Assembly (NCBI GenBank): GCA_003519485.1
Contig: DOWQ01000529.1
Location: 255 to 6,080, forward strand
Source: Streptomyces sp.
Lineage (GTDB): Bacteria > Actinomycetota > Actinomycetes > Streptomycetales > Streptomycetaceae
Direction: 5' to 3'
Length of the DNA: 5,826 bases
A program made the translations under genes and the position numbers. Shown here piece by piece: positions 1-5,826 of the stretch. The notes beneath the pieces were generated by a model. The model had not been told where the DNA came from and searched no databases. It saw only the letters and a program-made list of their open reading frames with translations. Position 1 is the first letter of the stretch; each line of letters begins with the position of its first letter.

Positions 1-150
1 GCCGCGCGGCACATCGGCGCGCGGGCCGTGCTCTACACCGGCGGCTCGCACAGCCGGGGCAGCCTGGAGCGGGCCGGGGTGCCGGTCGTGGACACGCTGG
101 CCGAGGCGGCCGGGACGGCCGAGTCCCTCGTCGGCGGCCCGGCGGGCTGA
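1..150 (+). CDS. C-terminal end of a probable HAD-family hydrolase (5' truncated by window)
   Basis: Frame 1 is open from the first base to a TGA at 148-150, giving 49 residues (AARHIGARAVLYTGG... to ...LVGGPAG). The pattern 'GAR-AVLYTGG-xxxx-SLERAGVPVVDTLAEAA' (a short beta strand, a Gly-Gly turn, a helix, then 'AGxPVxxxLxEA') resembles the extreme C-terminus of haloacid dehalogenase-like phosphatases, where the last Rossmann strand and helix follow motif IV. The catalytic DxDxT motif, the conserved Lys and the acidic motif IV would lie upstream and cannot be checked, so the substrate is unknown. From memory, a HAD hydrolase gene often sits just upstream of the large glutamate dehydrogenase in Streptomyces, which supports the call but is not visible here. 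The reading frame itself is well supported by its G/C-ending codons. The family assignment is tentative. It is separated from the next gene by 439 bp, so co-transcription is not required. Confidence 0.6.
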   Translation, partial: AARHIGARAVLYTGGSHSRGSLERAGVPVVDTLAEAAGTAESLVGGPAG

Positions 151-166
151 CCGCGGCGCCCGCCGG
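139..166 (+). terminator. GC-only inverted repeat straddling the stop codon of the upstream gene
   Basis: CCGGCGGGC (139-147) pairs perfectly over 9 bp with GCCCGCCGG (158-166). The 10-nt loop (148-157) begins with the TGA stop. No U-tract follows, as is usual for Streptomyces terminators. It could end or attenuate the upstream transcript or protect its 3' end. GC-rich DNA produces such repeats by chance fairly often, so the role is inferred. Confidence 0.35.
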
Positions 167-251
167 CGGCCCGTTGCGTGCGTCCCCGCGTCACCGGAGC
201 TTCGAACGCACTTCTGTCTCTGTCCATAACGTCAAAATCCCCGCCCTTGTT

Positions 252-261
252 TTGTACACAA
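252..261. promoter_or_regulatory. Short inverted repeat TTGT-AC-ACAA, possible operator
   Basis: TTGTACACAA is a 4-2-4 inverted repeat inside the AT-rich island, preceded by another TTGT at 247-250. It ends 7 bp before the proposed -35 hexamer, so its centre would lie near -50 of the inferred transcription start, a position typical of activator sites. It is too short, and lacks the spacer, to be a Rex operator (TTGTGAA-N4-TTCACAA type). The binding protein is unknown. Confidence 0.25.
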
Positions 262-268
262 TCGGCTC

Positions 269-299
269 ATGACGGGGCCCCGGCGCGGAGAGATAGCCT
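269..299 (+). promoter_or_regulatory. Candidate HrdB-type promoter for gdh
   Basis: ATGACG (269-274) matches four of six positions of the TTGACA -35 consensus. After a 19-bp spacer comes TAGCCT (294-299), which has the T-A-G-x-x-T pattern of Streptomyces -10 elements. Transcription would begin near 306-308 and give a leader of roughly 280 nt before the gdh start codon. The spacer is longer than the usual 17-18 bp, so this is only the best candidate by eye and a different sigma factor or start point is quite possible. Confidence 0.28.
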
Positions 300-575
300 G
301 GGGCCGTGATCAGCGCGATAACCCGCGGGGGCAGTGTTGCCCCACCGCCCGGCTGTCGCCATCGGGGTTCCCCATGGCGCGGCTCAGCGGCGGCACCGCG
401 GCCCCCGGTGCGCCACAGCGCCCGGGCCGACACCGGATCACGACACCCTGCCTTGCGGTCGAACACGGCCGATAACGGCACGGGGATCTCTCATCCCGGC
501 ATAACGTCGACCACGACCGGACATCCCGCGTCGCGGCGTACCGCCACCCACCTACGTCACGCAACGGCGCGCGAC

Positions 576-580
576 AGGAG
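576..580 (+). promoter_or_regulatory. Ribosome binding site of gdh (AGGAG)
   Basis: AGGAG lies 9 nt before the ATG at 590, which is good Shine-Dalgarno spacing and decides the start codon. A second purine run (GAGGA, 584-588) lies only one base from the ATG and is too close to serve as the main site. Confidence 0.8.
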
Positions 581-589
581 CCTGAGGAC

Positions 590-3500
590 ATGCAGACCAA
601 GCTGGACGAAGCCAAGGCCGAGCTGCTCGCACGAGCGGTCGGGGTAGCTGAGAACAGCCCGGCCGGTGGGCACCAACCGACCGGATTCCATCGCGAGGGG
701 GTCCTCGACCCGGAGGCCCTCGGCCCCTACCTCCAGCGCTACTACCTGCACACCGCCCCCGAGGACATCGCCGACCGAGACCCGGTCGACGTGCTCGGCG
801 CGGCACTCTCCCACCTCCGCCTCGCGGAGGTCCGCCCGCAGGGCACGGCCAACGTCCGGGTGCACACCCCGACCGTCGAGGAGAACGGCTGGACGTGCAG
901 CCACTCCGTCGTCGAGGTCGTCACCGACGACATGCCCTTCCTGGTGGACTCCGTCACCAACGAGCTCTCCCGGCGCGGTCGCGGCATCCACGTCCTCATC
1001 CACCCGCAGGTGACCGTCCGCCGCGACGTCACCGGCCGGCTGATCGAGGTCCTCGGGACGGGCACCGGCGAGAAGCCGGGTGACCTCCCGCACGACGCCC
1101 TCACCGAGTCCTGGATCCATGTCGAGACGGACCGCGAGACGGACCGCGCCGACCTCAAGCAGATCACCGCGGACCTGCTGCGCGTCCTCTCCGATGTCCG
1201 GGAGGCCGTCGAGGACTGGGAGAAGATGCGCGGCGCCGCGCTGCGCATCGCCGACGAGCTGCCCGCCGAGCCGACCGCCGACGACCTGCGCGACCAGGAG
1301 GTCGAGGAAGCCCGCGAGCTGCTCCGCTGGCTCGCCGCCGACCACTTCACCTTCCTCGGCTACCGCGAGTACGAGCTGTCGTCCGCGCCCGGTGAGAGCG
1401 GCGGCGAGGAGGACGTGCTGCGGGCCGTGCCCGGCACCGGGCTCGGCATCCTGCGCTCGGACCCCAGCCACCAGGAGACCGACGGCCACCCCGTCTCGCC
1501 GTCCTTCAACCGGCTCCCGGCCGACGCCCGGGCCAAGGCCCGCGAGCACCGGCTGCTGGTGCTGACGAAGGCCAACAGCCGCGCCACCGTGCACCGTCCC
1601 TCCTACCTCGACTACATCGGGGTCAAGAAGTTCGACCAGCACGGCAATGTCATCGGCGAGCGCCGCTTCCTCGGCCTCTTCTCGTCGGCCGCCTACACCG
1701 AGTCCGTGCGCCGGGTGCCCGTCATCCGCCGCAAGGTCGCCGAGGTCCTCTCCGGCGCGGGTGTCACCGCGAACAGCCACGACGGCCGCGACCTGCTCCA
1801 GATCCTGGAGACCTACCCGCGCGACGAGCTGTTCCAGATCCCGGTGGACCAGCTGCGCGCCACGGTCACCAGCGTGCTCTACCTCCAGGAGCGCCGGCGG
1901 CTGCGGCTCTACCTGCGCCAGGAGGAGTACGGCCGCTACTACTCGGCCCTCGTCTACCTGCCGCGGGACCGCTTCAACACATCCGTCCGGCTCCGGCTGA
2001 TCGAGATCCTCAAGGAGGAGCTCGGCGGCACCAGCGTCGACTTCACGGCCTGGAACACCGAATCCGTCCTGTCGCGGCTGCACTTCGTCATCCGGGTGCC
2101 GTCCGGCACCGTGCTCCCGCATCCGACCGAGGCCGACGCGGACCGGATCGAGGCCCGGCTCGCCGAGGCGGCCCGGTCGTGGTCCGACGGTTTCATCGAG
2201 GCCCTCAACGCCGAGGTCGGCGAGGAGCACGCCGCCGAGCTGGCCCGGCGGATCGGCAGTGCCTTCCCCGAGGGCTACAAGGCCGACCACCCGCCGCGCA
2301 GCGCCGTCTCCGACCTCCTGCACCTGGAGAAGCTGACCGCCGCGGGCGGCGGCCAGGACTTCGCGCTCAGCCTGTACGAGCCGGTGGGCGCGCTCCCCGG
2401 CGAGCGCCGCTTCAAGATCTACCGCACCGGTGCGCAGGTCTCGCTCTCCGCGGTCCTCCCCGTCCTCCAGCGGCTCGGCGTCGAGGTGGTCGACGAGCGG
2501 CCGTACGAGCTGCGCTGCGCCGACAGCAGCACCGCCTGGATCTACGACTTCGGGCTGCGGATGCCGGTGCAGCAGGACAGCTCCGACTACCTCGCCGACG
2601 ACATCCGCGAGCGCTTCCAGGAGGCGTTCGCCGCCGTCTGGACGGGCGAGGCGGAGAACGACGGCTTCAACGCGCTGGTGCTGGGCACCGGGCTCACCTG
2701 GCGGCAGGCGATGGTGCTGCGCGCCTACGCGAAGTACCTGCGGCAGGCCGGCTCCACCTTCAGCCAGGACTACATGGAGGACACCCTCCGGCGTAACGTC
2801 CACACCACCCGGCTGCTGGTCAGCCTGTTCGAGGCGCGGATGGCGCCGGAGCGGCAGCGGGCCGGCACGGAGCTGACCGACGGGCTGCTGGAGGAGCTGG
2901 ACGGCGCACTCGACCAGGTCGCCAGCCTGGACGAGGACCGCATCCTGCGCTCCTTCCTCACGGTCATCAAGGCCACCCTGCGGACCAACCACTTCCAGAG
3001 CGCCGGTGACGCGCGGACCGGGCCGGGCGGCAGGGCGGAAGGCATGAAGCCGCACGGCTATGTGTCCTTCAAGCTCGACCCGCAGGCCATCCCCGACCTC
3101 CCCGCGCCCCGCCCGGCGTACGAGATCTGGGTCTACTCGCCGCGCGTCGAGGGCGTCCATCTGCGTTTCGGCAAGGTCGCCCGCGGCGGGCTGCGCTGGT
3201 CCGACCGGCGCGAGGACTTCCGCACCGAGGTCCTCGGCCTGGTGAAGGCCCAGATGGTGAAGAACACCGTGATCGTGCCGGTCGGCGCGAAGGGCGGTTT
3301 CGTCGGCAAGCGGCTGCCCGACCCGGCGACCGACCGCGACGCCTGGCTGGCCGAGGGCATCGCCTGCTACAAGATCTTCATCTCCGCCCTGCTCGACATC
3401 ACCGACAACCTCGTCGCCGGCGAGGTCGTGCACCCGCAGGACGTCGTCCGGCACGACGGGGACGACACCTACCTCGTCGTAGCCGCGGACAAGGGCACCG

Positions 3501-5611
3501 CGAAGTTCTCCGACATCGCCAACGAGGTCGCCGTCGCGTACGGCTACTGGCTCGGTGACGCCTTCGCCTCCGGCGGCTCCGCCGGCTACGACCACAAGGG
3601 CATGGGCATCACCGCCCGCGGCGCCTGGGAGTCGGTGCAGCGGCACTTCCGCGAGCTGGGCCACAACAGCCAGACGCAGGACTTCACGGCGGCCGGCGTC
3701 GGCGACATGTCCGGTGACGTGTTCGGCAACGGCATGCTGTTGAGCGAGCACATCCGGCTCGTCGCGGCCTTCGACCACCGGCACATCTTCGTCGACCCGA
3801 ACCCGGACGCCGCCGTCTCGTACGCCGAGCGGCGCCGGCTGTTCGAGCTGCCGCGCAGCTCCTGGGCCGACTACGACACCTCGCTGCTCTCCGCGGGCGG
3901 CGGCATCCACCCGCGCTCGGCGAAGTCCGTCCCGGTCAACGCCCAGGTGCGGGCGGCCCTCGGGATCGACGCCAAGGTCACCAAGATGACCCCGGCCGAG
4001 CTGATGAAGGCCATCCTCAGCGCCCCGGTGGACCTGCTGTGGAACGGCGGCATCGGCACGTACGTCAAGGCCTCCACGGAGAGTCACGCGGACGTCGGCG
4101 ACAAGGCCAACGACGCGATCCGGGTGGACGGCGGCGATGTGCGGGCCAAGGTCGTCGGAGAGGGCGGCAACCTGGGCGCGACCCAGCTCGGCCGGATCGA
4201 GTTCGCCACCCACGGCGGGCCGGAGGGCACCGGCGGGAAGATCAACACCGACGCGATCGACAACAGCGCGGGCGTGGACACCTCGGACCACGAGGTGAAC
4301 ATCAAGATCCTGCTGAACTCGCTCGTCCGGGACGGCGACATGACCGTCAAGCAGCGCAACCGGCTCCTCGCCGAGATGACGGACGAGGTCGGTGCCCTGG
4401 TGCTGCGCAACAACTACGCGCAGAACGTCGCCATGGCCAACGCCTCCGCCCAGGCGCCCAGCCTGCTCCACGCCCACCAGCGCGCCATCCTGCGGCTGGA
4501 GCGGGCCGGAAACCTCAACCGGGCGCTGGAGTACCTCCCGACGGACCGGCAGATCAAGGAGCGGCTGGCGGCCGGCCGCGGTCTGACCCAGCCGGAGCTG
4601 GCCGTGCTGCTCGCCTACGACAAGATCACCATCGCCGAGGAGCTGATCGGTACCGGCCTGCCGGACGACCCGTACCTCCGGCGGCTGCTGCACGCCTACT
4701 TCCCGCAGCCGCTGCTGGAGCAGTTCCCCGAGCAGGTCGACTCGCACGCGCTGCGCCGCGAGATCGTGACGACCGTGCTGGTCAACGACACGGTCAACAG
4801 CGCCGGTACGAGCTTCCTGCACCGGATGCGGGAGGAGACCGGGGCCTCGACCGAGGAGATCGTACGGGCGCAGACCGCGGCCCGCGCCCTCTTCGGGCTC
4901 GGCGCCGTCTGGGACGAGGTCGAGGCGCTCGACAACCAGGTCCCGGCCGAGGTGCTGACCCGGATCAGGCTGCACTCGCGGCGGCTCGTGGAGCGCGGCG
5001 CCCGCTGGCTGCTCAACAACCGCCCGCAGCCGGTGGAGCTCGCCGAGACGATCGACTTCTTCAGCGAGCGCGTCGAGGCCGTCTGGTCCGAACTGCCCAA
5101 GCTCCTCAAGGGCGCGGACCTCGACTGGTACCTGGCCATCGTCGAGGAGCTGACCGACACCGGGGTGCCCGGCGAGCTCGCCCAGCGCGTCGCGGGCTTC
5201 TCCTCCGCCTTCCCCACGCTCGACATCGTGGCGATCGCGGACCGTACGGGCAAGCAGCCGCTGGATGTCGCCGAGGTCTACTACGACCTCGCCGACCGGC
5301 TGTCCATCAGCGAGCTGATGGACCGGATCATCGAACTGCCGCGCGACGACCGGTGGCAGTCGATGGCCCGAGCCTCGATCCGCGAGGACCTCTACGCGGC
5401 GCACGCGGCGCTCACCTCGGACGTACTGGCGGCCGGCAACGGCACCTCGACGCCCGAAGAGCGCTTCGAGGCGTGGCAGCGGAACAACGCGGCGATCCTG
5501 GGCCGGGCCCGGTCCACCCTGGACGAGATCCACGGATCGGACTCCTTCGACCTGGCGAATCTGTCGGTCGCCATGCGGACGATGCGGACGCTGCTGCGTA
5601 CGCACGCCTGA
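590..5611 (+). CDS. gdh: Large NAD-specific glutamate dehydrogenase (L-GDH, about 180-kDa class)
   Basis: This 1673-residue enzyme catalyses L-glutamate + NAD+ + H2O <=> 2-oxoglutarate + NH4+ + NADH in the cytoplasm. In this family it mainly serves glutamate catabolism. The length fits the roughly 1600-1650-residue class known from S. clavuligerus, Pseudomonas (GdhB) and mycobacteria. The N-terminal half (residues 1 to about 700) carries ACT-like regulatory segments, visible around 107-150 (DMPFLVDSVTNEL...), 455-505 and 606-645. The catalytic part starts near 820. RGGLRWSDRREDFRTE lies at 865-880. K886, K891 and K901 (in GAKGG) fit the glutamate-binding and catalytic lysines of other GDHs, and D967 is a candidate catalytic Asp. 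A Rossmann fingerprint GxGxxxG lies at 1036-1042, and D1069 after the next strand suits NAD rather than NADP. GEGGNLG lies at 1190-1196. Residues from about 1250 to the end form the helical C-terminal region. No membrane segment or signal peptide is seen. The start is fixed by AGGAG 9 nt upstream. The gene appears monocistronic. Family members are allosterically controlled (Asp/Asn in S. clavuligerus, Arg in Pseudomonas, GarA in mycobacteria); the effector here is unknown. Confidence 0.97.
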   Translation: MQTKLDEAKAELLARAVGVAENSPAGGHQPTGFHREGVLDPEALGPYLQRYYLHTAPEDIADRDPVDVLGAALSHLRLAEVRPQGTANVRVHTPTVEENGWTCSHSVVEVVTDDMPFLVDSVTNELSRRGRGIHVLIHPQVTVRRDVTGRLIEVLGTGTGEKPGDLPHDALTESWIHVETDRETDRADLKQITADLLRVLSDVREAVEDWEKMRGAALRIADELPAEPTADDLRDQEVEEARELLRWLAADHFTFLGYREYELSSAPGESGGEEDVLRAVPGTGLGILRSDPSHQETDGHPVSPSFNRLPADARAKAREHRLLVLTKANSRATVHRPSYLDYIGVKKFDQHGNVIGERRFLGLFSSAAYTESVRRVPVIRRKVAEVLSGAGVTANSHDGRDLLQILETYPRDELFQIPVDQLRATVTSVLYLQERRRLRLYLRQEEYGRYYSALVYLPRDRFNTSVRLRLIEILKEELGGTSVDFTAWNTESVLSRLHFVIRVPSGTVLPHPTEADADRIEARLAEAARSWSDGFIEALNAEVGEEHAAELARRIGSAFPEGYKADHPPRSAVSDLLHLEKLTAAGGGQDFALSLYEPVGALPGERRFKIYRTGAQVSLSAVLPVLQRLGVEVVDERPYELRCADSSTAWIYDFGLRMPVQQDSSDYLADDIRERFQEAFAAVWTGEAENDGFNALVLGTGLTWRQAMVLRAYAKYLRQAGSTFSQDYMEDTLRRNVHTTRLLVSLFEARMAPERQRAGTELTDGLLEELDGALDQVASLDEDRILRSFLTVIKATLRTNHFQSAGDARTGPGGRAEGMKPHGYVSFKLDPQAIPDLPAPRPAYEIWVYSPRVEGVHLRFGKVARGGLRWSDRREDFRTEVLGLVKAQMVKNTVIVPVGAKGGFVGKRLPDPATDRDAWLAEGIACYKIFISALLDITDNLVAGEVVHPQDVVRHDGDDTYLVVAADKGTAKFSDIANEVAVAYGYWLGDAFASGGSAGYDHKGMGITARGAWESVQRHFRELGHNSQTQDFTAAGVGDMSGDVFGNGMLLSEHIRLVAAFDHRHIFVDPNPDAAVSYAERRRLFELPRSSWADYDTSLLSAGGGIHPRSAKSVPVNAQVRAALGIDAKVTKMTPAELMKAILSAPVDLLWNGGIGTYVKASTESHADVGDKANDAIRVDGGDVRAKVVGEGGNLGATQLGRIEFATHGGPEGTGGKINTDAIDNSAGVDTSDHEVNIKILLNSLVRDGDMTVKQRNRLLAEMTDEVGALVLRNNYAQNVAMANASAQAPSLLHAHQRAILRLERAGNLNRALEYLPTDRQIKERLAAGRGLTQPELAVLLAYDKITIAEELIGTGLPDDPYLRRLLHAYFPQPLLEQFPEQVDSHALRREIVTTVLVNDTVNSAGTSFLHRMREETGASTEEIVRAQTAARALFGLGAVWDEVEALDNQVPAEVLTRIRLHSRRLVERGARWLLNNRPQPVELAETIDFFSERVEAVWSELPKLLKGADLDWYLAIVEELTDTGVPGELAQRVAGFSSAFPTLDIVAIADRTGKQPLDVAEVYYDLADRLSISELMDRIIELPRDDRWQSMARASIREDLYAAHAALTSDVLAAGNGTSTPEERFEAWQRNNAAILGRARSTLDEIHGSDSFDLANLSVAMRTMRTLLRTHA

Positions 5612-5650
5612 GCGAGTGATCCGCTGATCGGCGTCGTACGCCAACGGCGG

Positions 5651-5686
5651 CGCGCAGGGCGGTCCGGCTCCGGCCGGGCCGCCCTG
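5651..5686 (+). terminator. Strong hairpin terminator of gdh, no U-tract
   Basis: CGCAGGGCGG (5651-5660) pairs perfectly with CCGCCCTGCG (5677-5686). The stem continues inward through one U-G wobble (5661:5676) and five more pairs to a four-base loop TCCG (5667-5670) closed by C5666-G5671. That makes 16 bp with a single wobble. Beyond one mismatch (5650:5687) it can extend by two or three more pairs. The loop as RNA is c(UCCG)g, the stable UNCG tetraloop class. It begins 39 nt after the gdh stop codon. No U-tract follows, as is common in Streptomyces. Confidence 0.85.
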
Positions 5687-5711
5687 CGGCGTCCCCGGTC
5701 GCTGCGGGCTC

Positions 5712-5741
5712 GGGGAGCGAGGGAGGGCGAGGGCGCGAGGG
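5712..5741 (+). other. Potential G-quadruplex motif between the two hairpins
   Basis: Five runs of at least three G occur at 5712-5715, 5721-5723, 5725-5727, 5731-5733 and 5739-5741, with loops of 5, 1, 3 and 5 nt. This satisfies the usual G3+N1-7 pattern with one run to spare. CGAGGG occurs three times (5718, 5728, 5736). Whether it folds in DNA or RNA is unknown. Confidence 0.4.
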
Positions 5742-5750
5742 CCGGACGCA

Positions 5751-5788
5751 GCGCCGCGGCGGGCCGGCGGACCGGCCCGCCGCGGTGT
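5751..5788. terminator. Second long GC hairpin, possible bidirectional or convergent terminator
   Basis: Arms at 5754-5767 and 5772-5785 are perfectly complementary over 14 bp, with a four-base loop CGGA (5768-5771). Three more pairs, including two G-T wobbles, extend the stem to 5751 and 5788. On the minus strand the loop reads TCCG, again of the UNCG type, although closed by G-C rather than C-G. This favours a minus-strand terminator for a convergent gene beyond the window, but a backup terminator for gdh is equally compatible. Confidence 0.55.
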
Positions 5789-5803
5789 GCCGGGCAGCGA
5801 GAG

Positions 5804-5826
5804 CGAACGGTGAACTGTTCGAACGG
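5804..5826. repeat. Direct repeat CGAACGG flanking a GTTCGAAC palindrome, cut by window end
   Basis: CGAACGG occurs at 5804-5810 and 5820-5826, 16 bp apart, with GAAC-T-GTTC (5812-5820) and the 8-bp palindrome GTTCGAAC (5817-5824) between and overlapping. This could be an operator or promoter-proximal element of the next gene, but the context is missing. Confidence 0.2.

Larger units (their letters stand above)
151..589. other. Intergenic regulatory region upstream of gdh
   Basis: This 439-bp gap holds no credible gene. The open frames across it are Arg/Pro/Ser/Thr-rich, lack a ribosome binding site and overlap one another. It includes a relatively AT-rich island at about 200-270, which stands out against the surrounding GC-rich DNA and is where the best promoter-like and operator-like motifs lie. 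A nonamer, CATAACGTC, occurs twice (225-233 and 500-508). A bulged hairpin lies at 389-414 (GCACCG 393-398 with CGGTGC 406-411, extended by three more pairs around a bulged G392). A short repeat GGGAT-N5-ATCCC lies at 483-497. I did not find clear GlnR boxes (GTnAC-n6-GAAAC pattern), a Rex operator, a riboswitch or a tRNA. Confidence 0.7.
5612..5826. other. Non-coding 3' intergenic region after gdh
   Basis: I see no gene in these 215 bp. The region holds two strong hairpins (5651-5686 and 5751-5788) flanking a G-tract run (5712-5741), and a short repeated motif at the right edge. A small 5-bp repeat GGCGT-CGT-ACGCC (5630-5642) lies soon after the stop codon. The minus strand has no stop codon between 5789 and 5826, so if a convergent gene follows, its end lies beyond the window. 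Confidence 0.7.

Noticed and set aside
160..169. Perfect 10-bp palindrome CCGCCGGCGG
   Set aside because: No loop is possible and such GC palindromes are expected by chance in this DNA; the longer repeat at 139-166 uses the same bases.
190..208. Possible GlnR box (GTCAC followed by GAACG)
   Set aside because: The half-sites are 9 nt apart instead of about 6 and the second is a poor match to GAAAC; no second a/b pair follows.
252..261. Rex redox-sensor operator
   Set aside because: The half-sites TTGT/ACAA are separated by 2 bp; a Rex site needs TTGTGAA and TTCACAA around a 4-bp spacer.
269..475. Plus-strand open frame starting at an ATG, 68 codons
   Set aside because: No Shine-Dalgarno sequence before the ATG, which falls within the candidate -35 element; the protein has no recognisable features.
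306..647. Plus-strand open frame starting at a GTG, 113 codons
   Set aside because: No ribosome binding site, Arg/Pro/Ser/Thr-rich composition typical of wrong-frame GC-rich DNA, and it overlaps the well-supported gdh start by 58 nt.
4039..5619. 526-codon plus-strand frame inside gdh
   Set aside because: It is a +1 shadow of gdh, Arg/Gly/Ala-rich and without motifs. The gdh frame continues to its own stop with conserved sequence, so there is no frameshift.
557..5644. Minus-strand 1695-codon frame as a real gene
   Set aside because: It is in codon register with gdh and fully explained by absence of TTA, CTA and TCA codons; it would also have to start inside the gdh terminator region.

Overview
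The window is high-GC actinobacterial DNA and looks like Streptomyces. Codons end almost exclusively in G or C. There is one very long gene with a matching stop-free antisense frame, a GC-only hairpin style of terminator without a U-tract, and a protein that reads as the large NAD-dependent glutamate dehydrogenase known from S. clavuligerus and S. coelicolor.

Layout. Positions 1-150 hold the last 49 codons of a plus-strand gene that starts outside the window, probably a HAD-type hydrolase. A 9-bp GC-only inverted repeat straddles its stop codon. Positions 151-589 (439 bp) are non-coding. They contain a relatively AT-rich island at about 200-270 with a small palindrome (TTGT-AC-ACAA), a weak HrdB-like promoter just after it, and a probable leader of about 280 nt with a modest hairpin. 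Positions 590-5611 are one complete gene of 1673 codons for the large (about 180 kDa) NAD-specific glutamate dehydrogenase, preceded by a clear AGGAG ribosome binding site. Positions 5612-5826 are non-coding but rich in structure: a near-perfect 16-bp hairpin with a UNCG-type tetraloop, then a G-quadruplex-type run of G tracts, then a second hairpin of at least 14 perfect bp, then a short repeated motif cut off by the window end.

Function. The dehydrogenase converts glutamate to 2-oxoglutarate and ammonium with NAD+, linking amino-acid catabolism to the TCA cycle. It appears to be a single-gene transcription unit with its own promoter region and terminator, separated from the upstream gene. 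The window shows no partner genes, mobile elements, CRISPR array or RNA gene. I found no convincing new multi-gene system. The most interesting items are the structured 3' region after gdh, the upstream palindrome-promoter arrangement, and the strict absence of TTA, CTA and TCA codons over 1673 codons, which explains the giant antisense open frame.
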